Assembly (NCBI RefSeq): GCF_900105135.1
Contig: NZ_LT629741.1
Span: forward strand, 2,604,001-2,668,000
Direction of reading: 5' to 3'
From: Gramella sp. MAR_2010_147
GTDB taxonomy: Bacteria > Bacteroidota > Bacteroidia > Flavobacteriales > Flavobacteriaceae
DNA length: 64,000 nucleotides
Shown here: in pieces, positions 56,252-64,000 of the stretch
How the letters are laid out: each line of letters opens with the position of its first letter
Numbering within the stretch: the first letter of the stretch is position 1
Made by a program: the position numbers and the translations under genes
The notes under the pieces: model-generated
Told to the model about the DNA's origin: nothing
What the model saw: only the letters and a program-made list of their open reading frames with translations
The model's database searches: none

Positions 56252-56273
56252 TGTGTTGTGTTTGTTAAAGCAG

Positions 56274-56281
56274 CAAAAGTA
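56274..56281 (-). promoter_or_regulatory. -7 box before purH
   Basis: On the minus strand TACTTTTG fits TAnnTTTG and ends 22 bases before the ATG at 56251. It would drive purH and perhaps the whole mre run. No TTG is seen at the -33 distance. Confidence 0.45.
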
Positions 56282-56398
56282 ACTAATTAAGCTAAAAATT
56301 AGAAAGTAGTATGGATGAATTCTCAATAAATTTTGTAACGAAAATTTCCTTTGTGCGTCCTATCTTTAAATCGTCCAAAAACAGCTGATTTTTATACC

Positions 56399-57655
56399 AT
56401 GCTAATTTATTTACGCGTACTCAAAGAGAGCTTTAATTTTGCAATAAGCGCTCTTAAAAATAACCGTCTTCGTACGTTTCTCTCTTTACTGGGCGTTACC
56501 ATTGGAATATTTTCAATAATTGCCGTTCTGGCTGCGGTAGATTCATTAAAAAAGGATATTAAGGGAAGTCTTAGCGCTCTTGATAATAGTACCATCATTG
56601 TGATGAGATTTAACTTTGGACCTTCTGACATTCCACGATGGAAAAGAGAGCAATTTCCAGATGTTTCTTACGAAGAATACCAGAATTTAAAGAAAAGCAT
56701 GCCAGATCTGGAAGCTATAAGCTTTGCGCTTGGGATTCCTGGGGGAGCTTCATTGAAATACCGGGACGTGACCAGTGCCGGAGTTGATGTTGGAGCTGTA
56801 ACGCATGAATATTATGATATTGAAGCATTTGAACTTGAGGATGGACGTTTTTTTAATGAACCCGAAGGGGTAAGCGGAGCTCCGGTAATTATTTTAGGCC
56901 ATGAAGTAGCTAGTAATTTGTTCGGAGAGTTGGATCCTATGGGGAAGGAAATTAGGGTATTTGGAAGAAAAGCTACGGTTATTGGAGTTATGAAAAAGCA
57001 GGGGCAATCCCTGTTTGGAAATTCCCGGGATGGCCAGGCATTTGTGCCAGCAAATTTTGCTCGTCGTGTTTTCGGAACTACCAAAGGTACTGTATTTCCT
57101 CAAATAGTTTTAAAACCTGAAGAAGGAGTAGATAGTGATGAATTCATTGCGATTCTGGAGCAACAGCTACGAAATATGCGAGGTATAAAACCTGGCGAGA
57201 TCAATAATTTTTTCGTAAATCAGTTACAGGGATTTGCAGATTTTATAGACAATATTACCGGTCAGTTAAATATCATAGGATTGGTAATTAGTGGATTTTC
57301 TCTTCTGGTAGGAGGTTTTGGTATTGCTAATATCATGTTTGTAAGCGTAAAAGAAAGGACCAACCTTATCGGAATTCAAAAATCGCTTGGAGCTAAGAAC
57401 AAGTTCATACTTTCACAATTTCTGTTTGAAGCTATTATTTTATCTGTGATTGGAGGTCTCGTGGGACTTTTTGTGGTATGGCTCGTATCCATTATTGCAT
57501 CGCAGTTTACCGGAGACTTTGAATTTGTACTTTCACCTTTCAATATTTTTATAGGAACGGCAGTTTCAGCGATAATAGGATTAATTTCAGGAATTATTCC
57601 TGCAATCTCTGCATCAAAACTAGATCCTGTTGAAGCAATTAGGACCGGAATGTAA
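56399..57655 (+). CDS. MacB-type ABC transporter permease
   Basis: A 418-residue membrane protein with the MacB/FtsX layout: an N-terminal helix (about 20-45, preceded by LKNNRLRTFLSLLGVTIGI), a large periplasmic MacB_PCD domain (about 50-265), and three C-terminal helices ending ASKLDPVEAIRTGM, the standard FtsX-like ending. Such permeases pump no solute across the inner membrane but drive export from the periplasm or lipoprotein release. The start at 56399 is chosen because it precedes this typical N-terminus; an in-frame codon at 56351 lies too far upstream. No ATPase gene is adjacent, so the partner is encoded elsewhere. Confidence 0.92.
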   Translation: MLIYLRVLKESFNFAISALKNNRLRTFLSLLGVTIGIFSIIAVLAAVDSLKKDIKGSLSALDNSTIIVMRFNFGPSDIPRWKREQFPDVSYEEYQNLKKSMPDLEAISFALGIPGGASLKYRDVTSAGVDVGAVTHEYYDIEAFELEDGRFFNEPEGVSGAPVIILGHEVASNLFGELDPMGKEIRVFGRKATVIGVMKKQGQSLFGNSRDGQAFVPANFARRVFGTTKGTVFPQIVLKPEEGVDSDEFIAILEQQLRNMRGIKPGEINNFFVNQLQGFADFIDNITGQLNIIGLVISGFSLLVGGFGIANIMFVSVKERTNLIGIQKSLGAKNKFILSQFLFEAIILSVIGGLVGLFVVWLVSIIASQFTGDFEFVLSPFNIFIGTAVSAIIGLISGIIPAISASKLDPVEAIRTGM

Positions 57656-57785
57656 AATTCTCGTTAATATTTTAAACTGTTCCCACATATATTTCCTTAA
57701 ATTATTTTAAAAAGCATTAAAGTTAGTTAAATACCTAATTTACAGGGAATGGCTTGATTATCTTTAAATCAAATAGTCAGACAAA

Positions 57786-57881
57786 ATGGGAAATGAAATT
57801 GAAAAAGATTATCTGTCATCTGTAATGCAATTAATAGCTTTTTTTGTGATCTTATTCGTTATTATCGCATTTCAAATTTAA
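57786..57881 (+). CDS. Possible 31-residue membrane microprotein
   Basis: The ATG at 57786 opens 31 codons: a charged N-terminus (MGNEIEKDYLSS) followed by one hydrophobic helix (LIAFFVILFVIIAFQI). The clear split of charge and hydrophobicity and the terminator 45 bp downstream (57926-57960) suggest a real transcript. It might be a small subunit of a membrane complex, but I do not recognise it. Confidence 0.5.
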   Translation: MGNEIEKDYLSSVMQLIAFFVILFVIIAFQI

Positions 57882-57925
57882 AAAACATTGAACTACAAAG
57901 TTCAAACTTACCTACGCTATAGAAA

Positions 57926-57960
57926 AGAAAAGCCTCCATTAAATGGAGGCTTTTCTTTTT
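57926..57960. terminator. Bidirectional terminator before the GAF protein gene end
   Basis: AGAAAAGCCTCCAT pairs with ATGGAGGCTTTTCT around a short loop, with a T-run on both strands. It serves the microprotein transcript and the convergent GAF gene. Confidence 0.88.
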
Positions 57961-57973
57961 GTTTTTATAAAGT

Positions 57974-58429
57974 CTATAAAATTTCTGCAACTTTTTTATT
58001 TACCCATTCCAGAAAAAGCTCGTCCTCATGAGAAAATGGATCTTCCGAGTGACTATCAATATCTATCTGCCCAATGTTTTCCCCATTTAAAAAAAGCGGA
58101 ATCACAATTTCAGCTTTCACATGAATGCTACATGCGATATAGTTATTTTGAGCTTTTACATCAGGTACCACAAAGTTTTTGTTTGAAACAGCTACCTGAC
58201 CGCAGATTCCTCTTCCAAAAGGGATAATTTCATGATCTGTTGGTTCACCTGCAAATGACCTTAATTTAAGTTCTTCCTTATCTCCATTCTTAAAGTAAAA
58301 TCCTACCCAGTCGTAGTAAGGAATGGATGTTTCAAGCAATTCGCAAACTTCAGTAAGTCTTTTATCTACGCTTGCTTCTTTATTTTGAAGTATATCTTCA
58401 ACCTTCGGTTTTAATTTTTGAAATGGCAT
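57974..58429 (-). CDS. GAF-domain protein resembling free methionine-R-sulfoxide reductase
   Basis: A 151-residue single GAF domain similar in layout to fRMsr (MsrC), which reduces free methionine-R-sulfoxide. It keeps WVGFYF (about residue 47), the Cys of GRGICG and the Cys of NNYIACS, corresponding from memory to two of the three redox cysteines of the E. coli enzyme. The first of the three seems absent (the stretch LRSFAGEP has no Cys). IGQIDIDSHSEDPFS matches the family end. The start at 58429 is preferred over an in-frame TTG at 58459, as the -7 box at 58447-58454 lies just upstream. Reductase activity is uncertain. Confidence 0.85.
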   Translation of the reverse strand: MPFQKLKPKVEDILQNKEASVDKRLTEVCELLETSIPYYDWVGFYFKNGDKEELKLRSFAGEPTDHEIIPFGRGICGQVAVSNKNFVVPDVKAQNNYIACSIHVKAEIVIPLFLNGENIGQIDIDSHSEDPFSHEDELFLEWVNKKVAEIL

Positions 58430-58446
58430 ATTAACAATCTTTAGTG

Positions 58447-58454
58447 CAAAAGTA
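58447..58454 (-). promoter_or_regulatory. -7 box before the GAF protein gene
   Basis: On the minus strand TACTTTTG fits TAnnTTTG, ending 17 bases before the ATG at 58429, with no clear -33 element. It rules against the longer start at 58459. Confidence 0.45.
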
Positions 58455-58490
58455 TTCAATTTCTAATGTAAAGAGAGCACTTGATTTCTA

Positions 58491-58498
58491 TAAATTTG
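58491..58498 (+). promoter_or_regulatory. -7 box before the exosortase gene
   Basis: TAAATTTG fits TAnnTTTG and lies 20 bases before the TTG at 58519. It favours that codon as the exosortase start over the GTG at 58444, which would be upstream of the promoter. Confidence 0.35.
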
Positions 58499-58518
58499 TT
58501 AAAAACCACTACTGGAAT

Positions 58519-59067
58519 TTGCGCAGTCTAATTAGAAAATACCGACTTGTCCTAAGATTTATTTTCATTTTTCTTGGAAGTTATTTTCTTTTTTCAAGTC
58601 TTTACAACGGGTTCCTGATCCTTTATGATACAGAAAATCCGGTTCCCGATCCCATTACACAATTAGTTGCGAGGCAAAGTGGTACTTTAATGCAGGAATT
58701 TGGATACGATAATGTAGAGGTGGTAATGCATTATACGGGTTTATCAATGAAACTGATGGTTGACGACTATTTTTTAGCCGGGATCGTGGAAGGTTGTAAT
58801 TCTGCCAGTATCATTATCTTATTTTCATCTTTTATACTTGCATTCTTTGGAAAGACGGTTACCACATTGCTGTATCTTTTTGTCGGGTCGGTTATCATTT
58901 ACGTGATCAATATTTTAAGAATTGTAATCTTAGCTGTTGGTATTTATGAGTATCCGCAGTACTCAGGTTTTATGCATTCCATATTTTTTCCGCTTGCGAT
59001 CTACGGAACTGTTTTTATTTTATGGCTAATATGGGTTAGAATTTACTCCAGATGGAACAGAAAGTAA
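58519..59067 (+). CDS. xrtF: Exosortase family protein XrtF
   Basis: A multi-helix membrane transpeptidase of the exosortase/archaeosortase family, which cuts proteins with a C-terminal sorting signal. From the TTG at 58519 it is 182 residues; the GTG at 58444 would add 25 residues and overlap the divergent GAF gene. The catalytic triad is visible: Cys in EGCNSASI (C93), Arg in INILRIV (R134) and His in FMHSIFFP (H153). About five to six helices surround it. It overlaps the next gene by 16 bp, the pairing known for the exosortase F system. The cleaved targets are not identifiable in this window. Confidence 0.88.
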   Translation: MRSLIRKYRLVLRFIFIFLGSYFLFSSLYNGFLILYDTENPVPDPITQLVARQSGTLMQEFGYDNVEVVMHYTGLSMKLMVDDYFLAGIVEGCNSASIIILFSSFILAFFGKTVTTLLYLFVGSVIIYVINILRIVILAVGIYEYPQYSGFMHSIFFPLAIYGTVFILWLIWVRIYSRWNRK

Positions 59068-59504
59068 AAAAGAGATATCGCATTATGCAAATTGGAATAT
59101 TGATATTCCTTTTAGCTGTAATTCGCCTGTTTGAACAGGACCTCTTTTATGATCCCCTCATCCTGTTTTTCAAATCAGATTATTTACTAGGGATTATCCC
59201 TCCAATGGATATGGCAAAACTCATGTTTAACCTTAGTCTGCGATTTTGTTTAAATACCATAATTTCTCTTACAATTATCTATGTAAGTTTTAGAGATATC
59301 AATATTTTAAAATTTTCAGCTGTGTTATATGGGGTGTTATATGTAGTTGCCACGATAATTTTTATTTTTCTTGTACTGAATATTGAAAGAGAACATTATC
59401 TCGCATTATTTTATGTAAGACGTTTTTTAATACATCCTATATTCCTTTTAATATTATTACCCGCATTCTATTATTACAGACTTAGGGAGTACAGAAAAAA
59501 TTGA
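59052..59504 (+). CDS. Exosortase F system-associated membrane protein
   Basis: A 150-residue protein with four helices (about 8-25, 45-65, 75-105 and 120-145) and conserved charged spots (RLFEQDLFYDPL near residue 21; REHYLALFYVRRFLIHP near residue 111). Its start lies 16 bp inside xrtF, so both are translated together. It matches the accessory protein I remember beside XrtF in Flavobacteriia. Its role is unknown; it may hold the exosortase or guide substrates. Confidence 0.82.
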   Translation: MEQKVKKRYRIMQIGILIFLLAVIRLFEQDLFYDPLILFFKSDYLLGIIPPMDMAKLMFNLSLRFCLNTIISLTIIYVSFRDINILKFSAVLYGVLYVVATIIFIFLVLNIEREHYLALFYVRRFLIHPIFLLILLPAFYYYRLREYRKN

Positions 59505-59516
59505 ATGATAAAGGTT

Positions 59517-60464
59517 TTAAACCTCCATCTTACTTTTGTTAATCTGCAGCCATTCTTTAAAAGTTTGTAGCTCAGGATTAAGTGCCTTTGTTCTCTCAAT
59601 ATCCCTTATTCCACAAAAATAATCTTCAAAATCTGCTTTAAACTGAAACATATTTCCAAGATCATCTGCTCCGGGAAAATCGAAACTTCTATAGATCTTA
59701 GGTTCCACGGCATTGTATTTTACTTTTTTTCCGTAGACTTCTGAAAATATGTCGGCCATTTGCTGCCCGGTAAGATGTTCACTGGCTATTCCCACAGTTT
59801 TTCCTATAAACTCTTCTGAATTCTTAAAAATGGCATAGGCGGTCTTGCCAATATCTTCGGCTGCAATTCCCGGTAGTTTTTTATCCTTTAAAGGAAATGT
59901 GATGGCTAGTTCTCCATCTTCTCCTTTCTGAGGTCCCATTCCAAAATTGATAAAATTATCCCAGTAAAAGGAGGTAAGTAATAATGTGTAAGGCACCCCC
60001 GATTCTTCAAAATAAGCGTTGGCTTCTCCTTTAGCATCAAAATGAGGAACTTTATAGTCATCCATTAAGGTTGGCATACGGTCGTCATCTAAAGAGATCC
60101 ACTTTCGGGTATCTTCCAGAGTAGACCATATTACATGATGCACACCGGCCTCTTTAGCGGCTTCAGCCATATTTTTTGCATGCTGTTTTTCACTTTCCGG
60201 TGAAAAATGTTCCCAAAAGAAGGTCACACAATAGGCGCCGTAAGCTCCTTTAAATACATTCACCAGTTTTTCCTTACTACCCACATCGGCCTCAACGACT
60301 TTAGCACCCAATTTTTTGAGGGCCAATGCATTTTTTGAATTACTGTCTCTGGTTAAAGCTCTTACTTTAAAATTTCCTTCGGGATCATTCAAAATTGCAT
60401 GAGCTAGTCCGTTACCCTGAGCGCCGGTTGCACCAACCACCGCTATAATTTTTTTATCATCCAT
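59517..60464 (-). CDS. NmrA-like NAD(P)-binding protein
   Basis: A 315-residue atypical short-chain dehydrogenase/NmrA protein. The Rossmann loop is VVGATGAQGNGLA (about residues 9-21), with a basic ALTRDS after the second strand, favouring NADP(H). HVIWSTLED (about 110-118) takes the place of the catalytic motif, and no full YxxxK motif is obvious, so it may be a redox sensor (like NmrA or HSCARG) more than a dehydrogenase. It is a lone gene facing the exosortase pair. Confidence 0.88.
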   Translation of the reverse strand: MDDKKIIAVVGATGAQGNGLAHAILNDPEGNFKVRALTRDSNSKNALALKKLGAKVVEADVGSKEKLVNVFKGAYGAYCVTFFWEHFSPESEKQHAKNMAEAAKEAGVHHVIWSTLEDTRKWISLDDDRMPTLMDDYKVPHFDAKGEANAYFEESGVPYTLLLTSFYWDNFINFGMGPQKGEDGELAITFPLKDKKLPGIAAEDIGKTAYAIFKNSEEFIGKTVGIASEHLTGQQMADIFSEVYGKKVKYNAVEPKIYRSFDFPGADDLGNMFQFKADFEDYFCGIRDIERTKALNPELQTFKEWLQINKSKMEV

Positions 60465-60608
60465 GGCGATATGTTTAATGTGTTAATAATCAGTATTTTA
60501 ATATTATAAAATTAATGATTTACCAGATGATATCTTCTTTAATATTTGGTCATTAATCAAGGCAATCGATTAAAAGTCAGAAATATTGATGCTTGATCCC
60601 GCTGTGTA

Positions 60609-60636
60609 ATTATTTGAAAGATTATTCCCAAATAAT
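60609..60636. promoter_or_regulatory. Inverted repeat upstream of the metal-efflux genes
   Basis: ATTATTTG (60609-60616), 12 bases, CAAATAAT (60629-60636): a perfect 8-base inverted repeat about 65 bp ahead of the -7 box at 60701. It could be an operator of the efflux genes, or for the divergent NmrA-like gene. Confidence 0.4.
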
Positions 60637-60700
60637 GAAATTTTAGAAATCCTAAATTCCTTAATTTTGCTACCTAAAGTGCTGATAATTAAAAAAAATG

Positions 60701-60708
60701 TACTTTTG
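60701..60708 (+). promoter_or_regulatory. -7 box before the HYC/CC/PP gene
   Basis: TACTTTTG fits TAnnTTTG and lies 6 bases before the GTG at 60715, implying an almost leaderless transcript. No good -33 TTTG at the expected distance. Confidence 0.45.
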
Positions 60709-60714
60709 TAAAGA

Positions 60715-61107
60715 GTGAAAAAAGTATTTCAACATATCATTTCTTTAAGCATGGCCTTTTTGGTGATGCTCTCTACTATGTCTTTTACAGTAGATAAACA
60801 TTTCTGCGGAAACGATCTTGTTGATAAAGCGGTTTTTTCAAAAGCGAAAACCTGCGGAATGCAAATGAGTGCTGATGCTGAAGATCACTGCTGTACCAAT
60901 GAAAAAGTTGAGGTAGAAGGTCAGGATGAATTAAAGATCTCTTTTGATTCTTTAGATTTTCAGCAGCAATTATTCCTTACCACATTTTCATATTCCTATT
61001 TAAATCTGTTTGAGAGTTTACCAAAACAGATCATTCCTTTTAAAGATTATACTCCTCCTTTACTTGTTTCCGATATTCAGTTGGAAGACCAGGTATTCCT
61101 TATTTGA
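60715..61107 (+). CDS. HYC/CC/PP-type exported Cys-rich small protein
   Basis: A 130-residue protein with a signal peptide (about 1-25). It carries the three marks of a small family that, from memory, sits upstream of heavy-metal RND pumps in Bacteroidota: an HFCG motif (KHFCG, residues 29-33), a Cys pair (DHCCTN, about 57-62) and YTPPLL (about 111-116). A further Cys lies in KTCGM. Such Cys/His-rich periplasmic proteins probably bind copper or a similar metal and hand it to the pump; this is inference. The start is GTG, which keeps the KK n-region; the next ATG (M14) would remove half the signal. The pump gene follows 85 bp later. Confidence 0.82.
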   Translation: MKKVFQHIISLSMAFLVMLSTMSFTVDKHFCGNDLVDKAVFSKAKTCGMQMSADAEDHCCTNEKVEVEGQDELKISFDSLDFQQQLFLTTFSYSYLNLFESLPKQIIPFKDYTPPLLVSDIQLEDQVFLI

Positions 61108-61192
61108 TAGTTAAATTTTAGATTTAAACCACTCTTCTTTTTAGTGGCTTCACGCTTTACGCGACGATTTTCTAATTTTTAACTAGACGATA

Positions 61193-64000
61193 ATGCTGAA
61201 TAAAAGCATCAAATATTTAATAGAGAACAAACTCATCACCTTTATACTTCTTGCAGTATTGGTTGGCTGGGGAATCATAAATTCGCCTTTCAATTGGGAT
61301 ACAGGTTTGTTGCCCAGTGATCCAGTGGCCGTGGATGCCATCCCCGATATTGGTGAAAATCAACAGATCATTTTTACGGAGTGGGCAGGCCGTTCCCCTC
61401 AGGATATCGAAGACCAGATCACCTATCCGCTTACCACCAGTTTGTTGGGTATTCCCGGATTGAAAACCATTCGTAGTTCTTCCATGTTTGGGTTCTCCAG
61501 TATCTATATCATTTTTGAAGAAGATGTAGAATTCTACTGGAGCCGTAGCCGAATTCTGGAAAAGCTAAATTCCTTACCTGAAAATTTGTTACCTGATGGT
61601 GTAAGTCCAACCCTGGGACCAGATGCTACAGGACTAGGGCAAATCTTCTGGTATACACTGGAAGGTCGGGATAAAGAGGGAAATTTAACCGGCGGTTGGG
61701 ATCTTCAGGAATTGCGAAGTATTCAGGATTATTATGTGAAATATGCCCTTTCCGGAGCTAGCGGTGTTTCAGAAGTTGCGAGTATCGGTGGTTATGTTCA
61801 GGAATACCAGATCGATGTTAACCCGGAAATGATGAGACAATATGGGATTGGTCTCAATGAGATCGTGATGGCGGTGAAAGAAAGCAATCGTGAGATTGGT
61901 GCGCAAACTCTGGAAATCAATAAAGCAGAATACCTGGTACGCGGACTCGGCTATGTAAAATCTATCGAAGATATTGAAAATGCTGTGGTCACTTCTGAAG
62001 ATTATACCTCTATAAGAATTAAAGATATCGCAAATGTTTCTATGGGGCCTGCATCGCGAAGAGGAATTTTGGACAAGGAAGGAGCTGAGGTTGTTGGTGG
62101 AGTAGTGGTGGCCCGTTATGGCGCCAACCCTATGGAAGTGATCAATAATGTGAAAGCAGAGATCAATGAAATAGCTTCAGGATTACCCTCCAAAACATTA
62201 AAAGACAGAACAGAATCTCAATTAACAATTGTTCCTTTTTATGATCGTACAGAGCTTATTGAGGAAACACTGGGCACGCTAAATGAAGCTTTGACCATGG
62301 AGATCCTAATCACTATTTTGGTGATAATCATTATGGTTTTCAACTTAAGGGCATCCATATTAATTTCAGGATTATTACCGATAGCAGTGCTTATGGTGTT
62401 TATTTCCATGAAAATTTTTGGGGTCGCCGCGAATATTGTGGCGCTATCGGGAATAGCGATTGCTATTGGTACGATGGTGGATATGGGAATTATTCTTTCT
62501 GAAAATATCATCAGGCACCTGGATATGAAAGATGACCGGCCTATTAATCAATTGGTGTATGAAGCCACGGCAGAAGTTTCCGGAGCAATCTTAACAGCAG
62601 TGCTTACTACCATCATTAGTTTTATTCCCGTTTTCACGATGGTGGGAGCTGAAGGTAAATTGTTCAGACCGCTGGCATTTACAAAAACCATGGCCCTGGT
62701 ATCTTCTATTTTAGTAGCGCTATTCCTCATACCACCAATCGCTGCCATTCTTTTCAAAAAGCGAAATTTTAGAAAAGAAGTCGGTTATATTTTTCCCGGA
62801 ATTTTGATCATTATCGGGATAACAGCTATTGTTCTTGGTTACTGGCTTGGTCTTGCTTTGATCGCTTTTGGAGTGATCGATCTGCTTTTGAAATTTGATA
62901 AGATAGATGAAGGTCAAAGCAAATTATTTAAAATCGGGGTTGTTGTTTTTACTATAGTGCTTTTACTGTCGGTGTACTGGAGACCGCTGGGACTTCAAAA
63001 CAGTATATTACTGAATCTCATTTTTGTTGCAGGAATAAGTTTCGGACTTTTAGCAATATTCTATCTATTCCAGAAGTATTATGCAAGGATCTTAACCTGG
63101 ACGCTGGAAAATAAATTGCTATTTCTTGCAATTCCAACGGCGATCATAATTCTCGGGCTTTTTATCATGAAGAATACCGGAAAGGAATTTATGCCGTCGC
63201 TAAACGAGGGTTCATTTTTATTGATGCCAACTTCTTTACCGCATTCTGGAGTTGAAGAGAATAAAAGAGTCTTGCAGCAACTGGATATGGCGGTGGCGAG
63301 TTTACCCGAAATCGAAACAGTGGTGGGTAAAGCTGGTCGCACCGAGTCTGCTTTAGATCCGGCACCATTGTCTATGTATGAGAATATCATTCAGTATAAA
63401 ACTGAATACATGGAAAACGAGCATGGCGAAAAACAACAATATCGTGTCAATAAGGATGGTTTGTTTATCCTGAAAAATGGAAAACTGGCAGCAAATCCAA
63501 ATTCTGAAGCTGAAAATATTGAAGACTATAAAAATTCTTTAGTGAGCAATCCGCTGAAATTAAATTCAAATCAGCTAATCCCGGATGACGATGGTGAATA
63601 TTTCAGAAATTGGCGCCGGGAGATAAAAACACCTGATGATATCTGGAATGAGATATCCAGAGTAACCAAATTGCCGGGAGTGACCTCAGCTCCAAAATTG
63701 CAGCCTATAGAAACACGGTTGATCATGCTGCAAACCGGGATGCGGGCACCTATGGGTATTAAAGTACAGGGGCAGGATCTAAAACAAATCCAGGAATTCG
63801 GGATGAAGCTTGAAGATCTTCTAAAACAGGCTGAAGGAGTTAAGGATGAAGCGGTATTTGCCGACAGGATTGTTGGAAAACCATATTTACTAATTGATAT
63901 CAAACGGGAAAAGCTTGTGCGTTATGGGATTTCCATAGACGATGTGCAACAGGTCTTACAGGTGGCTATTGGTGGAATGCAGTTAAGTGAAACCGTGGAA
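61193..64000 (+). CDS. CusA/CzcA-family heavy-metal RND efflux pump (partial, 3' end outside window)
   Basis: An inner-membrane proton-driven pump for cations such as Cu+, Zn2+ or Co2+. 936 codons are in the window without a stop. The N-terminal helix, the porter-domain block DIEDQITYPLTTSLLGIPG, and the proton-relay helix with Asp in GTMVDMGIILSENIIRH (about 423-439) are clear. MRAPMGIKVQG (near 850) fits the CusA-type metal path. Two insertions relative to the compact E. coli protein stand out: about four extra helices at about residues 525-630, and a hydrophilic stretch at about 735-820. Substrate is uncertain; the upstream Cys-rich protein favours copper or a similar soft metal. Confidence 0.93.
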   Translation, partial: MLNKSIKYLIENKLITFILLAVLVGWGIINSPFNWDTGLLPSDPVAVDAIPDIGENQQIIFTEWAGRSPQDIEDQITYPLTTSLLGIPGLKTIRSSSMFGFSSIYIIFEEDVEFYWSRSRILEKLNSLPENLLPDGVSPTLGPDATGLGQIFWYTLEGRDKEGNLTGGWDLQELRSIQDYYVKYALSGASGVSEVASIGGYVQEYQIDVNPEMMRQYGIGLNEIVMAVKESNREIGAQTLEINKAEYLVRGLGYVKSIEDIENAVVTSEDYTSIRIKDIANVSMGPASRRGILDKEGAEVVGGVVVARYGANPMEVINNVKAEINEIASGLPSKTLKDRTESQLTIVPFYDRTELIEETLGTLNEALTMEILITILVIIIMVFNLRASILISGLLPIAVLMVFISMKIFGVAANIVALSGIAIAIGTMVDMGIILSENIIRHLDMKDDRPINQLVYEATAEVSGAILTAVLTTIISFIPVFTMVGAEGKLFRPLAFTKTMALVSSILVALFLIPPIAAILFKKRNFRKEVGYIFPGILIIIGITAIVLGYWLGLALIAFGVIDLLLKFDKIDEGQSKLFKIGVVVFTIVLLLSVYWRPLGLQNSILLNLIFVAGISFGLLAIFYLFQKYYARILTWTLENKLLFLAIPTAIIILGLFIMKNTGKEFMPSLNEGSFLLMPTSLPHSGVEENKRVLQQLDMAVASLPEIETVVGKAGRTESALDPAPLSMYENIIQYKTEYMENEHGEKQQYRVNKDGLFILKNGKLAANPNSEAENIEDYKNSLVSNPLKLNSNQLIPDDDGEYFRNWRREIKTPDDIWNEISRVTKLPGVTSAPKLQPIETRLIMLQTGMRAPMGIKVQGQDLKQIQEFGMKLEDLLKQAEGVKDEAVFADRIVGKPYLLIDIKREKLVRYGISIDDVQQVLQVAIGGMQLSETVE

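Noticed and set aside
1..64000. CRISPR arrays, insertion sequences, prophage, toxin-antitoxin or defence islands
   Set aside because: Read through both strands; no regular repeats, transposase, integrase or phage genes were seen.

Overview
The window is an AT-rich, densely packed bacterial chromosome segment. Gene content points to a marine-type member of the Bacteroidota, family Flavobacteriaceae; a Gramella/Christiangramia-like genome is my inference, not something I could test by search. Supporting signs are lipoproteins with short lipoboxes, an exosortase F (XrtF) pair, an HYC/CC/PP-type small protein in front of a CusA-type pump, mevalonate-pathway genes, a hybrid two-component-type regulator with a propeller sensor, and Bacteroidota-type -7 promoter boxes (TAnnTTTG) just upstream of many starts. 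Most of the window is housekeeping chromosome; no prophage, insertion sequence, CRISPR array or rRNA was seen.

Layout. 1-1486: ATP-dependent PEP carboxykinase, cut by the left edge. 1.7-4.8 kb: an exported amidohydrolase, an unrecognised soluble protein and deoC. 5.2-13.5 kb: a giant propeller/kinase/receiver/AraC regulator whose phosphorelay residues are all replaced, convergent with a GH31 alpha-glucosidase and a glycogen branching enzyme. 14-18 kb: a lipoprotein with an internal duplication, a c-type cytochrome lipoprotein, a SpoU methyltransferase and a conserved orphan protein. 18-25 kb: a SulP transporter, the GTPases Era and Der, and an outer-membrane CarboxypepD-plug-barrel receptor broken by a one-base frameshift in a G-run. 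25-31.4 kb: a microprotein, tRNA-Phe, then coaX, an outer-membrane barrel protein, a TPR protein, lptC, a small membrane protein and a CNNM/CorC-type protein in one run. 31.5-36 kb: a PpiD-like foldase, then a GHMP kinase and HMG-CoA reductase. 36-42 kb: a peptide-use operon (DPP IV-like peptidase, two POT transporters, thioredoxin-like protein). 42-46.8 kb: the minus-strand run surE, a small membrane protein, lpxB, nlpC/P60 and comEC. 46.9-49.1 kb: a Prc-type protease. 49.2-56.3 kb: the cell-shape cluster purH, mreB, mreC, mreD, mrdA, rodA. 56.4-61 kb: a MacB-type permease, a 31-residue membrane peptide, a GAF protein, the XrtF pair and an NmrA-like protein. 61 kb to the right edge: the HYC/CC/PP protein and a CusA/CzcA metal pump, cut by the edge.

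The most interesting signals are the apparently phosphorelay-dead hybrid regulator (5219-9085), a perfect terminator-like hairpin inside the first codons of lptC (29371-29406), the frameshifted receptor (22234-24989), the XrtF pair with divergent promoters, three unlisted microproteins, and perfect palindromes in two promoter regions. I found no clear multi-gene defence or mobile system.
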